From Xanthomonas hortorum pv. pelargonii (lineage in GTDB: Bacteria > Pseudomonadota > Gammaproteobacteria > Xanthomonadales > Xanthomonadaceae): a stretch of DNA of 64,000 bases. The stretch is taken from contig NZ_CP098604.1 of assembly GCF_024499015.1 (NCBI RefSeq), positions 2,604,001 to 2,668,000 of the forward strand, written 5' to 3'. A model generated the notes under the pieces. The model did no database searches. It saw nothing but the letters and a program-made list of their open reading frames with translations, and was not told the DNA's origin. This document shows positions 8,319-19,700 of the stretch, one piece after another. The translations under genes and the position numbers were made by a program. Position 1 is the first letter of the stretch, and each line of letters begins with the position of its first letter.

Positions 8319-11066
8319 ATGCAATTTCGGACCACCAACCGGAAGACACCGGTTACCTTGCTTGCACTGTCGATCGGCCTTGCGCTGAGCGGCCATGCGG
8401 CTGCACAGGACGCCGCCCAGGTACCCACCGAGCCAACGGTCGACCTCGACGCCGTCACCGTCACCGGCTATCGCGCCTCGGTAGAAAAGGCCCTGGACAT
8501 CAAGCGCGGCGAAGCCGGCGTGGTCGATGCCATTGTCGCTGAGGACATTGGTAAGTTCCCCGACCTCAACCTGGCCGAATCGCTGCAGCGCATCCCCGGC
8601 GTGGTGATCACCCGCGATGCCGGCGAAGGCCGCAATATCTCCGTGCGCGGCTTAGGCCCTGACTTCACCCGCGTGCGCGTCAACGGCATGGAAGCGCTCA
8701 CCACGGTGGGCGGTTCGGACCAGTCCGGCGGCTCCAACCGCGGCCGCGGCTTCGACTTCAACGTGTTCGCCTCGGACCTGTTCACCCAGTTGATCGTGCG
8801 CAAGACCGCGCAGGCCGATGTGGAAGAAGGCTCGCTGGGCGCCACTGTCGACCTGCGTACCGCACGCCCGTTTGATTACGAAGGCCTCACCATCGCCGCC
8901 AGCGGCCAGGCCGCCTACAACGCGATGTCCGAGAAGGCCAACCCGCGCGTAGCCGGCCTGATCTCCAACACCTGGGCCGACAACACCTTCGGCGCGCTGG
9001 TGTCGGTGGCCTACACCGAGCGCGAGCTGCTGGAAGAAGGCAGCAACAGCGGTCGCTGGGCCAATGGCCCGAGCAACGGCAACTTCGCCGCCAGCCCGGC
9101 GTTCCCGCAGGCGCGCGACGCCAACGTGTTCCATCCGCGCTTCCCGCGCTACACCTTGATGGAGCACAAGCAGGAGCGCATCGGCGTGACCAGCTCGCTC
9201 CAATGGGCGCCGAGCGATTCCACCGAGTTCTCGCTGGACGGTCTGTATTCCAAGATCGACGCCAAGCGCAGCGAAAACTATATCGAGGCGATCTCCTTCA
9301 GCCGTGGCGCAGCGCAGGGCGGCAAGCCGCAGACCATCGTCAACGACGGCTTCATCGACCCGGCCACCGGTGCGATGCTGTACGGCAACTTCGACAACGT
9401 CGACGTGCGCTCGGAAAACCGTTACGACGAATGGAACACCGTCTTCAAGCAGCTGTCGTTGACCGGCGAGCATCGCTTCAGCGACGTGTTCAAGATCAGC
9501 GGCATGGTCGGCACCTCGAGCTCCAAGCACGAGAACCCGATCCAGACCACGGTGATCATGGACAAGCTCAATGTCGATGGCTATTCGTACGATTACCGCG
9601 GCAACAGCCGCAAGCCGGTGTTCAATTACGGCATCGACCCCACCGACCCCAATGGCTGGACCCTGGCCGAACTGCGCCTGCGTCCGCAACAGGTGCAAAA
9701 CGACTTCGATACCGGCAGCCTGGATTTCGATTGGAGCGTGAGCCCCGGTTTCCGCTTGAAGGGTGGCGTGCTGGCCAAGAACTACACCTTCGCCACCAAG
9801 GAATTCCGCCGCGCTTCCGAAGTGGCGGTGCCCACCTTCGCCGATGGCACCCGCATCGTGCCGGCCGACCTGACCCAGCAAACCGGATTGAGCGCCATCA
9901 AGGGCTCGCCCAACACCTGGGTGGTGCCGAATCTGGATGCGGTGGCCGATGCGCTAGGCATCTATAGCGGCACCGGCACCTTCGCCCTGGCCGAGCGTGC
10001 GGTGAACACCCGCAGCGTCACCGAGCAGGATCGCGGTGCGTATCTGCAGGGCGATTTCTCCTTCGATATCGGCGCGATTCCGTTCTCCGGCAATCTGGGC
10101 GTGCGCTATGTGCGCACCAAGCAGGAGTCCACCGGCTTTGCCACCGTCGGCTCCGCACTCGTGCAGACCACCGCCGAGCGCGAATACAACAACACGCTGC
10201 CATCGATGAACCTGGTGGCCGAAGTCAGCCCGGATTTCCTGGTGCGCTTCGGTGCGGCCAAGGTGATGTCGCGTCCTGGTCTGGGTAGCCTGACGCCCGG
10301 TGTAACGGTCAACGTCAGCGGCGGTGCGCGCACCGTCAGTGGCGGCAATCCGAATCTGGAACCGATTCTCGCCGACACCTACGACCTGGGCTTCGAGTGG
10401 TATTTCCAGGAAGGCGCATTGCTGGGCCTTGGGCTGTTCTACAAGGACATCGAAAGCTTCGTGCAGACCGCACGCGAGGTGCGTCCGTATTCCTCCAGCG
10501 GCCTGCCGGTGAGCCTGCTCGACGGTACCGGCGCCGGCGTCAACGACGACTTCGTCTTCAGCGTGCCGCTCAATACGCCCGGTGGCGATCTCAAGGGTCT
10601 GGAAGCCAATTACACCCAGCCTTTCAGCTGGTTGCCGGGCGTCTGGAGCAATCTGGGTATCCAGCTCAACTACACCTACGTCGATTCGCAGATCCAGTAT
10701 CTGACCACCAGCGGCGCGGCGTCGCTGGAAACCGATCTCACCGGTCTGTCGAAGAATGCGTACAACGCCACGCTGTTCTACGAAGGCGAAAAGTTCGCCG
10801 GGCGCGTGTCGGCCACGCATCGCGACGACTATCTGACCCAGGTGCCGGCAACCGAAACCGGCTTCGACGTGCACGGCATGAAGGCCACCACGATGATCGA
10901 CGCCTCGCTGCGCTACAAGTTCGACGACAAGATCGAGCTGAGCCTGGAAGGCATCAATCTGACCAACGAAGTGGCAGACGAGTGGGTCGGTGCGGCCGCG
11001 CAGTTGCCGCTGCAATACAGCGAAACCGGCCGGCAGTTCCTGCTGGGCGTGCGCTACAAGTTCTAA
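8319..11066 (+). CDS. TonB-dependent outer-membrane receptor 1 (pectin locus)
   Basis: About 915 residues. The ATG at 8319 follows GGGAGGGGAGG and opens a signal peptide (LLALSIGLALSGHAAAQ). A TonB-box-like stretch VTVTGYRAS follows near residue 48. The plug domain contains DIGKFPDLNLAESLQRIPGV and ISVRGLGPDFTRVRVNGMEA, both typical of Xanthomonas carbohydrate TonB receptors. A beta-barrel domain runs to the terminal aromatic residue in GVRYKF. It should import an oligosaccharide across the outer membrane using TonB-ExbBD energy. Pectic oligomers are the best guess from its position beside kdgK, pectin methylesterase and pectate lyase. Confidence 0.88.
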   Translation: MQFRTTNRKTPVTLLALSIGLALSGHAAAQDAAQVPTEPTVDLDAVTVTGYRASVEKALDIKRGEAGVVDAIVAEDIGKFPDLNLAESLQRIPGVVITRDAGEGRNISVRGLGPDFTRVRVNGMEALTTVGGSDQSGGSNRGRGFDFNVFASDLFTQLIVRKTAQADVEEGSLGATVDLRTARPFDYEGLTIAASGQAAYNAMSEKANPRVAGLISNTWADNTFGALVSVAYTERELLEEGSNSGRWANGPSNGNFAASPAFPQARDANVFHPRFPRYTLMEHKQERIGVTSSLQWAPSDSTEFSLDGLYSKIDAKRSENYIEAISFSRGAAQGGKPQTIVNDGFIDPATGAMLYGNFDNVDVRSENRYDEWNTVFKQLSLTGEHRFSDVFKISGMVGTSSSKHENPIQTTVIMDKLNVDGYSYDYRGNSRKPVFNYGIDPTDPNGWTLAELRLRPQQVQNDFDTGSLDFDWSVSPGFRLKGGVLAKNYTFATKEFRRASEVAVPTFADGTRIVPADLTQQTGLSAIKGSPNTWVVPNLDAVADALGIYSGTGTFALAERAVNTRSVTEQDRGAYLQGDFSFDIGAIPFSGNLGVRYVRTKQESTGFATVGSALVQTTAEREYNNTLPSMNLVAEVSPDFLVRFGAAKVMSRPGLGSLTPGVTVNVSGGARTVSGGNPNLEPILADTYDLGFEWYFQEGALLGLGLFYKDIESFVQTAREVRPYSSSGLPVSLLDGTGAGVNDDFVFSVPLNTPGGDLKGLEANYTQPFSWLPGVWSNLGIQLNYTYVDSQIQYLTTSGAASLETDLTGLSKNAYNATLFYEGEKFAGRVSATHRDDYLTQVPATETGFDVHGMKATTMIDASLRYKFDDKIELSLEGINLTNEVADEWVGAAAQLPLQYSETGRQFLLGVRYKF

Positions 11067-11298
11067 CCGCTGTCCGCCCGCTGCGCACGCGCGCAGCGGG
11101 CCCTTATTCCAACGCTTGATCGCCTTGTATGCGGTGCACTGGTGCACGCATGCAACGCGGTGGGCGTGATGTTTGAAAGCCTCCAGCAACGCTGTAGTGC
11201 GCGGTTGCGCAGCAGGGGTGTTGGTCGCTCATTGCGACGCCAGGGCCTTGGGGGGCTGAGCGCGTCATTGCAGCCAGTGCCAGGGAGAGAGCCGCCTC

Positions 11299-14200
11299 AT
11301 GCAAGCCCGTTCGTGTCGTCCTGCCTCTGCGGCAGGCGCCTGCCTGTCCGCCGCGCGTCTGTCGGTGGCCATCGTCCTGGCCTTGCACGGTGCCGGCGCT
11401 GCCGCGCAAACCGTCGGCCCGCCGACCACGCCAACCGATGCGGTGGATCTGGACCGCGTGCAGGTCAAGGCCACCTACCGCGAAAGCCTGCAGCAATCGC
11501 TCGATGCCAAGCGCTACAGCGTGGAGCAGGTGGATGCGATCTATGCCGAAGACATCGGCAAGTTTCCCGATCTGAATCTGGCCGAATCGATGCAGCGCAT
11601 CGCCGGCGTCTCCATCGACCGCGAAGGCGGCGAGGGCAAGCAGATCTCCGTGCGCGGCCTGGGCTCGGATTTCACCCGCGTGCGCATCAACGGGCTGGAA
11701 GCATTGGCCACCGCCGGCAGCGGCAGCGATGGCGTCAACCGCAGCCGCGGCTTCGACTTCAACACCTTTGCCTCCGAACTCTTCAGCCGCGTCACCATCA
11801 GCAAGACCCAATCGGCGCAGATGGACGAAGGCTCGCTAGGTGCAACCGTCGATCTGCGCGGCTCGCGCCCGTTCGACTTCGACGGCTTCGAAGCGGCCGC
11901 CTCCACGCAATACGGCTACAACGATCTCTCGCGCGAAAAAGACCCGCGTTTTTCCGGCCTGATCAGCAACATCTGGGCCGATGGCCGTGTGGGCGCCTTG
12001 ATGTCGGTGTCCTACAGCGAGCGCCACCTGCGCGAGGAAGGCTACAACCCGGTGCGCTGGGAGCACGGCAACTACCGCAACTCCAACCAGAGCACCGCCA
12101 CCAACAACGGCACCTACGGCTTCTGCTCGCCAGTGGGCTACAACCCGCAGACCCCGCGCAACCCGCTCGCCAACGAAACCCCGGCCGGCGTCGGCTCGCA
12201 GGCCAACCAGGACCGCAACAACGGCTGGGGCAGCTATGGCATCAGCGCCGCCAATTGCGGCACCGGCATCGCGCGCCCGGCCAACACGCCGGAGAACATC
12301 CAGGCCTACGAAACCGCCACCGACGCCTGGATTCCGCGCTACCCGCGCTATATCCGCACCGACCACGAGATCAAACGTCTCGGCGTCACCGGCGCGCTGC
12401 AATTCAAGGTCAGCGACGACACCCTGCTGAACTTCGACATGCTGTATTCCAAGCTGGACAAGGACCAGCGCGAAGACTCGGTCGGCGCCAACCTGCACCG
12501 CACCGCCAACTTCGGTGGCAAGACCCAGATCGCCGTGCGCGAGGCGCAAGTGGACGACCAGAACCGCCTCACCTACGGCGTGTTCGACAACGTCGATTTC
12601 CGCACCGAATCCAGCAACATCGAAGAATCCACCGAGTTCAAGCAATTCAGCCTGGACCTGCAGCACCGTTTCAACGACCAGGTGCGCGTCAATGCATTGG
12701 TCGGCCACTCGACCTCGGACTACGAGCGCCCCGAGTTTTCGATGGTGAGTTTCGACAACACCAATCTCGACGGTTTTGTGCTCGACCGGCGCAACGGTGG
12801 CGACTACCCCAGCATGAGTTTCCCGTTCGATGCGGGTAACCCCAACAACTGGCAGTGGTTGGGCTACGGCGCGGTGCCGGTCAACAGCAACGGCACCGCG
12901 CGCGGCACCAACATCAGCGAGGTGCGGCTCAACCCGCAGTCGGTGAACAACACCTTCGACACCGCCAAGGTGGATCTGGAATTCAACATCAGCCCCACCT
13001 TCACCTTCCGCACCGGGCTGGCCTACAAGAACTACGACATGGACACGTCGGAGTCGCGCAACATCTCCTACGGGCGATTGGCGCAGGCGTTGCCGGCTGG
13101 TGTGGGCGTCAATGAGCTGAGCACCAACCTGGATGGCTTCGGCCGCAGCTTGAACGGCAGCTTCCCCACCACCTGGGTGATTCCGGATTTCCAGAAAGTC
13201 GCCGACCTGCTCAACATCAATTGCAACTGCGACACCGGCGTGCCCGGTGGCGACTACAGGTTGGCCGATGTCGGCCATTTCGGCTCGTCCAACAACAATT
13301 TCGCCGTCAACGAAAAGAGCCTGGGCACCTACCTGCAGCTCGATTTCAACACGGATCTCTGGGGCCGCGCGCTGCGCGGCAACCTGGGCGTGCGCTATGT
13401 GCAGACACAGATCGCCGCCAGTGGTTATGCGCCGTGTACGGCCACTGCGGCCGGTGCGATTTCGCCTGCGTGTGAGTCGTTCTTCGGCGTGGCCAGTGCC
13501 ACCGCCGCAGCCGGCGAGCGCCTGCTGGTGCCCACCACGGTCAACCACAATTACCGCGACATCCTGCCCTCGTTGAATCTCTCGTGGGATGTCAGCGAGG
13601 AGGTGGTGCTGCGCTTCGGTGCGGCCAAGACCATGGCGCGCCCCACGCTGGCGTATCTGTCGCCCAGCGTCAGCGGCGGGCCCACCCAGTTCTTCGACGA
13701 CGGGCGGTTTTTCTCGATCAACCTGGGCAATCCCAAGCTCGACCCGTTCCGCTCCACCAACTACGACCTCAGCGCCGAGTGGTATTTCCGCGAAGGCTCG
13801 CTGTTGTCGGCGGCGGTGTTCTACAAGGACATCGACAGCTACGTGCAACGCACCCGCGTGCTCAGCACCTGGGAGGCGATGGGCTACGCGCTGGATCTGC
13901 TGCCCGCAGGCTTTACCCCGGACACCATCTTCAATGTGCAGAGCTACTTCAACACGCCCGGCGGCCCGCTCAAGGGCTTCGAGCTGACCTACCAGCAGGC
14001 CTTCGACTTTCTGCCGGGTTTCTGGCGCAACTTCGGCATCCAGCTCAACTACACCCAGGTCGATTCCAAGATCAATTACCTGTTCAGTACCGCAGGCAGC
14101 AGCAACACCAGCATCACCACCACCGCCACCGAGCGCGACCTGCTCAACCTCTCGCCGCAGTCCCACAACGCCACCGTCTATTACGACGACGGCCGCTTCA

Positions 14201-14499
14201 GTGCGCGCGTGTCCACCAGTTACCGCGACGGCTACATCAACAACATCCTCGCCCAGGAGGACGTCTACGACCTCGATGGCAGGCGCCTGGTCACGGCCGA
14301 CGTGACCGGCAAATACAGCGTGGAAAACGTGGATTTCAACATGTCCTACAAGCTCAACGACCACCTGTCGCTGACGTTTGAGGCCATCAACCTGCTCGAC
14401 ACCCCCGACCGCCGCTACGTCGATTCCACGCTGGAACTGCCCGACAAGTACACCGTCACCGGGCGCCAGTACTACATCGGCGCGCGCTACAAGTTCTGA
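11299..14499 (+). CDS. TonB-dependent outer-membrane receptor 2 (pectin operon)
   Basis: A 1066-residue receptor with a signal peptide (LSVAIVLALHGAGAAAQ), the plug motifs DIGKFPDLNLAESMQRIAGV and ISVRGLGSDFTRVRINGLEA, and a barrel ending IGARYKF. GGAGAG precedes the ATG. It is a paralogue of the receptor at 8319 with longer barrel loops, including an extra asparagine-rich stretch around residues 260-330 and a Cys pair (CNCD). It is the first gene of a compact run: the pectin methylesterase begins 12 bases after its stop. This context suggests uptake of pectin-derived oligogalacturonides. Confidence 0.88.
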   Translation: MQARSCRPASAAGACLSAARLSVAIVLALHGAGAAAQTVGPPTTPTDAVDLDRVQVKATYRESLQQSLDAKRYSVEQVDAIYAEDIGKFPDLNLAESMQRIAGVSIDREGGEGKQISVRGLGSDFTRVRINGLEALATAGSGSDGVNRSRGFDFNTFASELFSRVTISKTQSAQMDEGSLGATVDLRGSRPFDFDGFEAAASTQYGYNDLSREKDPRFSGLISNIWADGRVGALMSVSYSERHLREEGYNPVRWEHGNYRNSNQSTATNNGTYGFCSPVGYNPQTPRNPLANETPAGVGSQANQDRNNGWGSYGISAANCGTGIARPANTPENIQAYETATDAWIPRYPRYIRTDHEIKRLGVTGALQFKVSDDTLLNFDMLYSKLDKDQREDSVGANLHRTANFGGKTQIAVREAQVDDQNRLTYGVFDNVDFRTESSNIEESTEFKQFSLDLQHRFNDQVRVNALVGHSTSDYERPEFSMVSFDNTNLDGFVLDRRNGGDYPSMSFPFDAGNPNNWQWLGYGAVPVNSNGTARGTNISEVRLNPQSVNNTFDTAKVDLEFNISPTFTFRTGLAYKNYDMDTSESRNISYGRLAQALPAGVGVNELSTNLDGFGRSLNGSFPTTWVIPDFQKVADLLNINCNCDTGVPGGDYRLADVGHFGSSNNNFAVNEKSLGTYLQLDFNTDLWGRALRGNLGVRYVQTQIAASGYAPCTATAAGAISPACESFFGVASATAAAGERLLVPTTVNHNYRDILPSLNLSWDVSEEVVLRFGAAKTMARPTLAYLSPSVSGGPTQFFDDGRFFSINLGNPKLDPFRSTNYDLSAEWYFREGSLLSAAVFYKDIDSYVQRTRVLSTWEAMGYALDLLPAGFTPDTIFNVQSYFNTPGGPLKGFELTYQQAFDFLPGFWRNFGIQLNYTQVDSKINYLFSTAGSSNTSITTTATERDLLNLSPQSHNATVYYDDGRFSARVSTSYRDGYINNILAQEDVYDLDGRRLVTADVTGKYSVENVDFNMSYKLNDHLSLTFEAINLLDTPDRRYVDSTLELPDKYTVTGRQYYIGARYKF

Positions 14500-14511
14500 C
14501 AGGAGCAACGC

Positions 14512-15489
14512 ATGCAAGCGCATCGCAGGATCGTGTTACGCACCCTCGTCGCCACCGCATTGCTGGCCGGGCTGTCGCTCGGCAGCACCGCCGCCATCGC
14601 CGCCGACCCGGTCTACACCGTGGCCAAGCAGGGCAGCGCCGGCTACCGCATCGTGCAGGCGGCCATCGACGCCGCCGTGCAGGGCGGCAAGCGCGCGCAG
14701 ATCAACATCGGCGCCGGCACCTACCAGGAGCTGATCGTGGTGCCGTCCAACGCACCGGCGCTCAAGCTCACCGGCGCCGGCCCCACCCAGACCATCATCA
14801 CTTACGACAACTACGCCTCACGCATCAATCCGGCCACCGGCACCGAGTACGGCACCTCCGGCTCGTCCAGCGTCATCATCGCCGGCAACGACTTCACTGC
14901 CGAGCAATTGAGCTTCGGTAATCACGCAGGCCCGGTCGGGCAGGCGGTGGCGGTGCGTGTGGATGGCGACCGCGCTGCGTTCCGCGATGTGCGCTTCCTC
15001 GGCTACCAGGACACGCTGTACCTGCGCGGCGCCAAGCTGTCGTATTTCCTCGACTGCTATGTCGAAGGCACGGTGGACTTCGTGTTCGGCGCCGGCACCG
15101 CGCTGTTCGAAAACGTGCAACTGCACTCGCTGGGCGATGGCTATCTCACCGCCGCCTCCACCCGGCAGGAAAGCGCGCGCGGCTTCGTATTCCGCAATGC
15201 CCGCGTCACCGCTGCCAGCGGTGTCTCGCGCGTGCACCTGGGGCGGCCGTGGCGGCCGTATGCCAGCGTCAGCTTCATCAGCAGCCAGCTCGGCGCGCAT
15301 GTGCCGGCGGAAGGCTGGAACAACTGGGGCAACACCGCCAACGAGGCCACCGCACGCTACAGCGAATACCAGAGCAGCGGCAACGGCGCCAACCCGTCGC
15401 GCCGCGTGAAGTGGTCGCGCCAACTCACCGCTGCGCAGGCCGCCGCGCTGGACCGCAACACCATCCTGGGCAGCTGGAGGCCGTTCTGA
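14512..15489 (+). CDS. Pectin methylesterase (CE8)
   Basis: A 325-residue secreted enzyme with a signal peptide ending near STAAIAAD. It carries the pectinesterase signatures GYQDTLY (first catalytic Asp, about residue 167), GTVDFVFG (second Asp, about residue 189) and LGRPWRPY (arginine). It removes methyl esters from homogalacturonan so that pectate lyase can act. It lies between the receptor and the lyase; its TGA shares one base with the ATG of the lyase. The length is normal for bacterial CE8 enzymes. Confidence 0.92.
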   Translation: MQAHRRIVLRTLVATALLAGLSLGSTAAIAADPVYTVAKQGSAGYRIVQAAIDAAVQGGKRAQINIGAGTYQELIVVPSNAPALKLTGAGPTQTIITYDNYASRINPATGTEYGTSGSSSVIIAGNDFTAEQLSFGNHAGPVGQAVAVRVDGDRAAFRDVRFLGYQDTLYLRGAKLSYFLDCYVEGTVDFVFGAGTALFENVQLHSLGDGYLTAASTRQESARGFVFRNARVTAASGVSRVHLGRPWRPYASVSFISSQLGAHVPAEGWNNWGNTANEATARYSEYQSSGNGANPSRRVKWSRQLTAAQAAALDRNTILGSWRPF

Positions 15490-16517
15490 TGATCCGCTTA
15501 TCGACAATTGCATTCACCACCGCGTTGCTGCTGGCACCGCTGTCGGCCATGGCCGACAAGATCGCCGACAACATGTTGCTGCTGCAGACCGCCTCCGGCG
15601 GTTGGTCCAAGCAATACAAGGGCGTCGCCGTCGACTACAACCGCACCTTTATCGCTGCCGAAATCGCCGAGCTGCAGCAACCCGAGCGCAAGGACGACGC
15701 CACCATCGACAACAAGGCGACCACGTACGAAATTACGTACCTGTCCACCGCCTTCAAGAACGAAAAGAACGCCAAGTACATCGCCGCCGCACGCCGTGGC
15801 GTGGACTACCTGCTCAAGGCGCAATACGCCAATGGCGGCTGGCCGCAGTTCTATCCGGACCTGTCGTCCTATCACCATCAGCTCACCTACAACGACGATG
15901 CGATGGTGCGCGTGCTCAACCTGCTGCAGGACATCGGCGAGGGCAAGGGCGACACCGGCGCGCAACTGCGCAGCAGCCACGGCGCACGCGCAGTGCAGGC
16001 GGTGGCCAAGGGCCTGAAATGCGTGCTCGCCACCCAGGTCAAGATCGGCGGCACGCTCACCGTGTGGGGCGCGCAGTACGACGAGGTCACGCTCAAGCCG
16101 GCCAGGGCGCGCGCGTATGAACTGGCCTCGTTGTCGTCCAGCGAGTCGGTGAGCATCGTGCGGTTTCTGATGCGCCAGCCCAACCCCTCGGCCAAGATCA
16201 AGACTGCGGTGCAAGCGGCCGGTGTCTGGTTCGACACCCATCGCATGCGCGATCTGGCTACCAAGAAAATCGACGACCCCACCCAGGAAACCGGCAAGGA
16301 CGTGATCCTGGTGGCGCAACCCGGTGCATCGCTATGGGCACGCTTCTACGACCTGCAGAATCAACGCCCCTTGTATGCCAACCGCGACGGCAAGGCCTTG
16401 ACCGACTACATGCAGGTGCCCAACGAACGCCGCGTGGGCTATGCCTGGCATGGCACCTGGCCGGACAAGTTGTTGAAGGATGAGATCCCCAAGTGGAAGG
16501 CCGCAAACGGGCTGTAG
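15489..16517 (+). CDS. Pectate lyase, family PL10
   Basis: About 342 residues from an ATG that overlaps the methylesterase stop by one base. A short signal peptide (TIAFTTALLLAPLSAMA) precedes the PL10-like body, with ASGGWSKQYKG near the N-terminus, the characteristic GGWPQFYPDL and YNDDAMVRVLNLL in the middle and AYELASLSSSESVSIVRFLM later. PL10 enzymes cleave polygalacturonate by beta-elimination, leaving unsaturated oligomers. The overlap and order suggest co-expression with the methylesterase and receptor 2. Confidence 0.88.
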   Translation: MIRLSTIAFTTALLLAPLSAMADKIADNMLLLQTASGGWSKQYKGVAVDYNRTFIAAEIAELQQPERKDDATIDNKATTYEITYLSTAFKNEKNAKYIAAARRGVDYLLKAQYANGGWPQFYPDLSSYHHQLTYNDDAMVRVLNLLQDIGEGKGDTGAQLRSSHGARAVQAVAKGLKCVLATQVKIGGTLTVWGAQYDEVTLKPARARAYELASLSSSESVSIVRFLMRQPNPSAKIKTAVQAAGVWFDTHRMRDLATKKIDDPTQETGKDVILVAQPGASLWARFYDLQNQRPLYANRDGKALTDYMQVPNERRVGYAWHGTWPDKLLKDEIPKWKAANGL

Positions 16518-16709
16518 TGGACGCAGCCATCGCACCACCGCACGCGGCGCATGCTGGCGCGCGCAGCACGCAGGCACGGCATGTACTCTCGTACGTGCCG
16601 GCCCGCTTGCTCGCCGCCCACCGTGCACCGCGTGCCGCGTTGCGGTGGCACGTTGCAATGTCTGTCGCCCATGCGGTGCGGCAGTGGTTTTGAAACAGAC
16701 GAGGTGCGT

Positions 16710-19700
16710 GTGCTGAAGGTTTGGATGGGTTTGTTGTGTCTGATCGCGCTGCCGGTGAGCGCGGCCACCCCCACGGCCCCGGAGTTGTTGTTCCGGGTCT
16801 CGGCCGATCGCAGCCTGGAGGCCGATGTGGCCCGCGGCGATCGCGTGCCCAACTTCCGCGACAAGATCGCCCTGGTGCCCACCGGCAAACGCGGCAACGC
16901 CATCGAGTGGGCCGACGACGGCGTGCTGTCGTGGAATGCGCCTGGCAACCTCTACACCCAGCGCGGCACGCTGAGCTTCTTCTGGCGTGCGCGTTATCCC
17001 GTTGGCGAAGCGCCATTTGTGATCTTCCGCGTCGGCTATGCCGACCACACCAGCTGGGACATGGCCTGGCTGCGCATCGACTGGAACGGCCACGGCTTCG
17101 ATGCCTTCGTCACCGACGCCAACCTCGCGCGCACCCGCGTCTCCTTCAAGCTGGATAAAAATCCCGCCGCCAGCGACTGGACCCATATCGCATTCGCCTG
17201 GGACGAAACCCGCGGCGTGCGCCTGTACGTGGACGGCAAGGAGGCCGCACGCGTGGACTGCGGCCAACCGTGCGCCAACGGCGGCGCGCTCGACTTCGAC
17301 GCCGCACTGGACCAGTTCGGCCTGGCCGGCCGCGTGATGTCGCCGCACCAGGTGCAGAGCCGCTACAACTTCCTGCGCGGCAGCGACTTCGACGAACTCC
17401 GCATCTACGACCGCATGCTCGATACCAATGGCGCTGCCGCACTGGCGCGCCTGCAAGAGCCCACCACCGCTGAAGCACCCACAAGCGACGCGCAACACGC
17501 CGCCTTCCTGCACCGCTTTGGCTGGGACAACGGCCACGCACCGCCGCTGCTGAGCGCACCCATCACCCGTATCCGCAAGGTGGAATTCGCAGACGCACGC
17601 GACCTCAAGCAATGGATGTGGAAGGCCACCGACGGCATCGCCGAGACCACCTGGCCCGGCGTCTACAACCGCTCGCGCCTGCCGGGGCGCGACGACTACT
17701 TCCAGCTGCCGGACTGGAACACCTACGTCGAAGGCGGCAAGGCGCTGGACCTCACCCTGCCGGACGAGCCGGTCAACCGCATCGAGCTGCGCGGCGCCGC
17801 CTATGGCCAGGCCAGCTACGCCGCGCCCAACGCACAGGCGCAGCCGCTGTTCGCGCGCAGCCAGGGCGTGGTGCGCAGCGTGGACCAGTTCCCCGAGCGC
17901 CGCGGCGGCACGCTGCGCTTTGCCAACACCGCGCAGGAAACCCCCATCCAGGAAATCTGGGCCTACAACGTGCAGCCGGGCGAGGTACCCAAAGGCAGCG
18001 CCCAACTTAGCTACACCGTGCGCAGCGACATCCAGCCCGACTACGACAACCTCGCGCCCTTGCGCGATGTCATCGCCGGCCGCTACCCGCCAGGCGAGCG
18101 CCAGACCGTGGTTGCGCTGCCCACCAAGGCACCCGCACGCAAGCGCCCCAGCGACAAGACCGCCACCGGCAGCGCGCAGCAACCCATCGTGCACATCCTG
18201 GTGCCGTCCAGCCTGGGCAACCCGCCGCCGGACCAGGCGCTGATGCGCAGCTGGTCCTACGGCTGGGAGAACATGCACGACGGCCTGGACGGCATCGCCA
18301 TCACCCTGCCGGCGCTCAACCTGCCGGCCACCCATAACGGCCGCATCCCGCTCAACATCCGCATCAAGGACCCCATCTGGCCCGCGCGCGACATGATCGA
18401 CGTCTCGGTCGCGGTTACCCCCGGCCAGGCCCGCACCCTGTGGCTGGACCTGCGCGACAGAATCCTCAGCAACGACAGCCTGATGCTCAGCATCGCCGCC
18501 GCCGCGCCCGGCTTTAACGCCAACGCGCTCGACGGCACCCACCTGCAACTGGTGTTCAAGCCGCGCGCCGAGGCCCTCAAAGAGCACGTGGCCGACCGCT
18601 TCAACCAGGTCAAGGACAACTGGGGCTTTCTGGTGGAAGAGCACACCACCTCCAAGCGCCAGCTGCTCTACAAGCGCCTGGACGCCGACATCACCGACCT
18701 ACTGCGCGTAGACCCGGACAACGCCCTCGGCCGCCAGTACTGGAACGACATCAGCTACGCCAACCAGGGCGAGTTGCCTGTCGATCTGCCCGCCGTGCCC
18801 AAGGGCGTGCCCGCCTGGGCGTTCTGGCAGCTGCAAGACCTCAGCGCCACCCGCCGCTACATCCGCTGGTGGATCGAGCAGCGCCAGGTGGCCTACGGCG
18901 ATTTCGGCGGCGGCATTTCCGACGATTCGGACCTGGTGCAGCAGTGGCCCGGCGTCGCCCTGATGGGCGTGGACCCGGACATGCTCAATGCCTCCATGCT
19001 GGCGCTGTCCGATGCCAACTACCGCAACGGCATGTTCACCAACGGCCTGTCCACCATCGAAACCGACGAGCTGCATTCCTACGAGGAGGGCATCAACCTC
19101 AACAGCGCCCTGCTGTACCTCAACTGGGGCGACCCACGCACCGTCGAGCGCCTGATGCAAACGGTCAAGGCCTTCGACACCATCATCCAGATCAACCCGC
19201 AAGGGCATCTGCTGTTCGCCAGCAACTGGTTCGGCGGCCGCAAGGTCTACCGCGAGCCCAACTGGCAATGGCAAAAACCGTACTCCTTCCCCATCGTGCA
19301 CCCGGCCATCCTGCTGGGCGGCTATAACGCCGACCCCAACAGCCGCCGCATCGTCACAGGGTTAGCAGACGGCTATCTCGCCCTCGCCTACACCAACGCC
19401 AAGGGCAACTGGGCGCTACCCAACGAGATCAACTGGCAAACCGGCAAAACCCGCGGCGGCGAACTGTTCGAAGGCAGCGGCGGCGCCGACACCTTGCACA
19501 CCTTCTGGGCCGCCTACCGCTTCACCGGCGAAGATCGCTATCTCAAGCCGATTAACTACCGCGTCGCCAACAGCGGCCCCAACGGCCTGTCCCTGCTCAA
19601 CGAAAACTTTCTCGATGTCATGGGCAAGCGCAGCGACTGGAGCGGCAAGCTGTTAGATGCCGCAAGCAAAGACGACGGCAGCGCCCCGGACTTCCCGCAC

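Noticed and set aside
11836..14523. 895-codon minus-strand frame opposite TonB receptor 2
   Set aside because: Val/Ala/Gly/Arg-rich shadow of the receptor gene with no recognisable motif or ribosome site.
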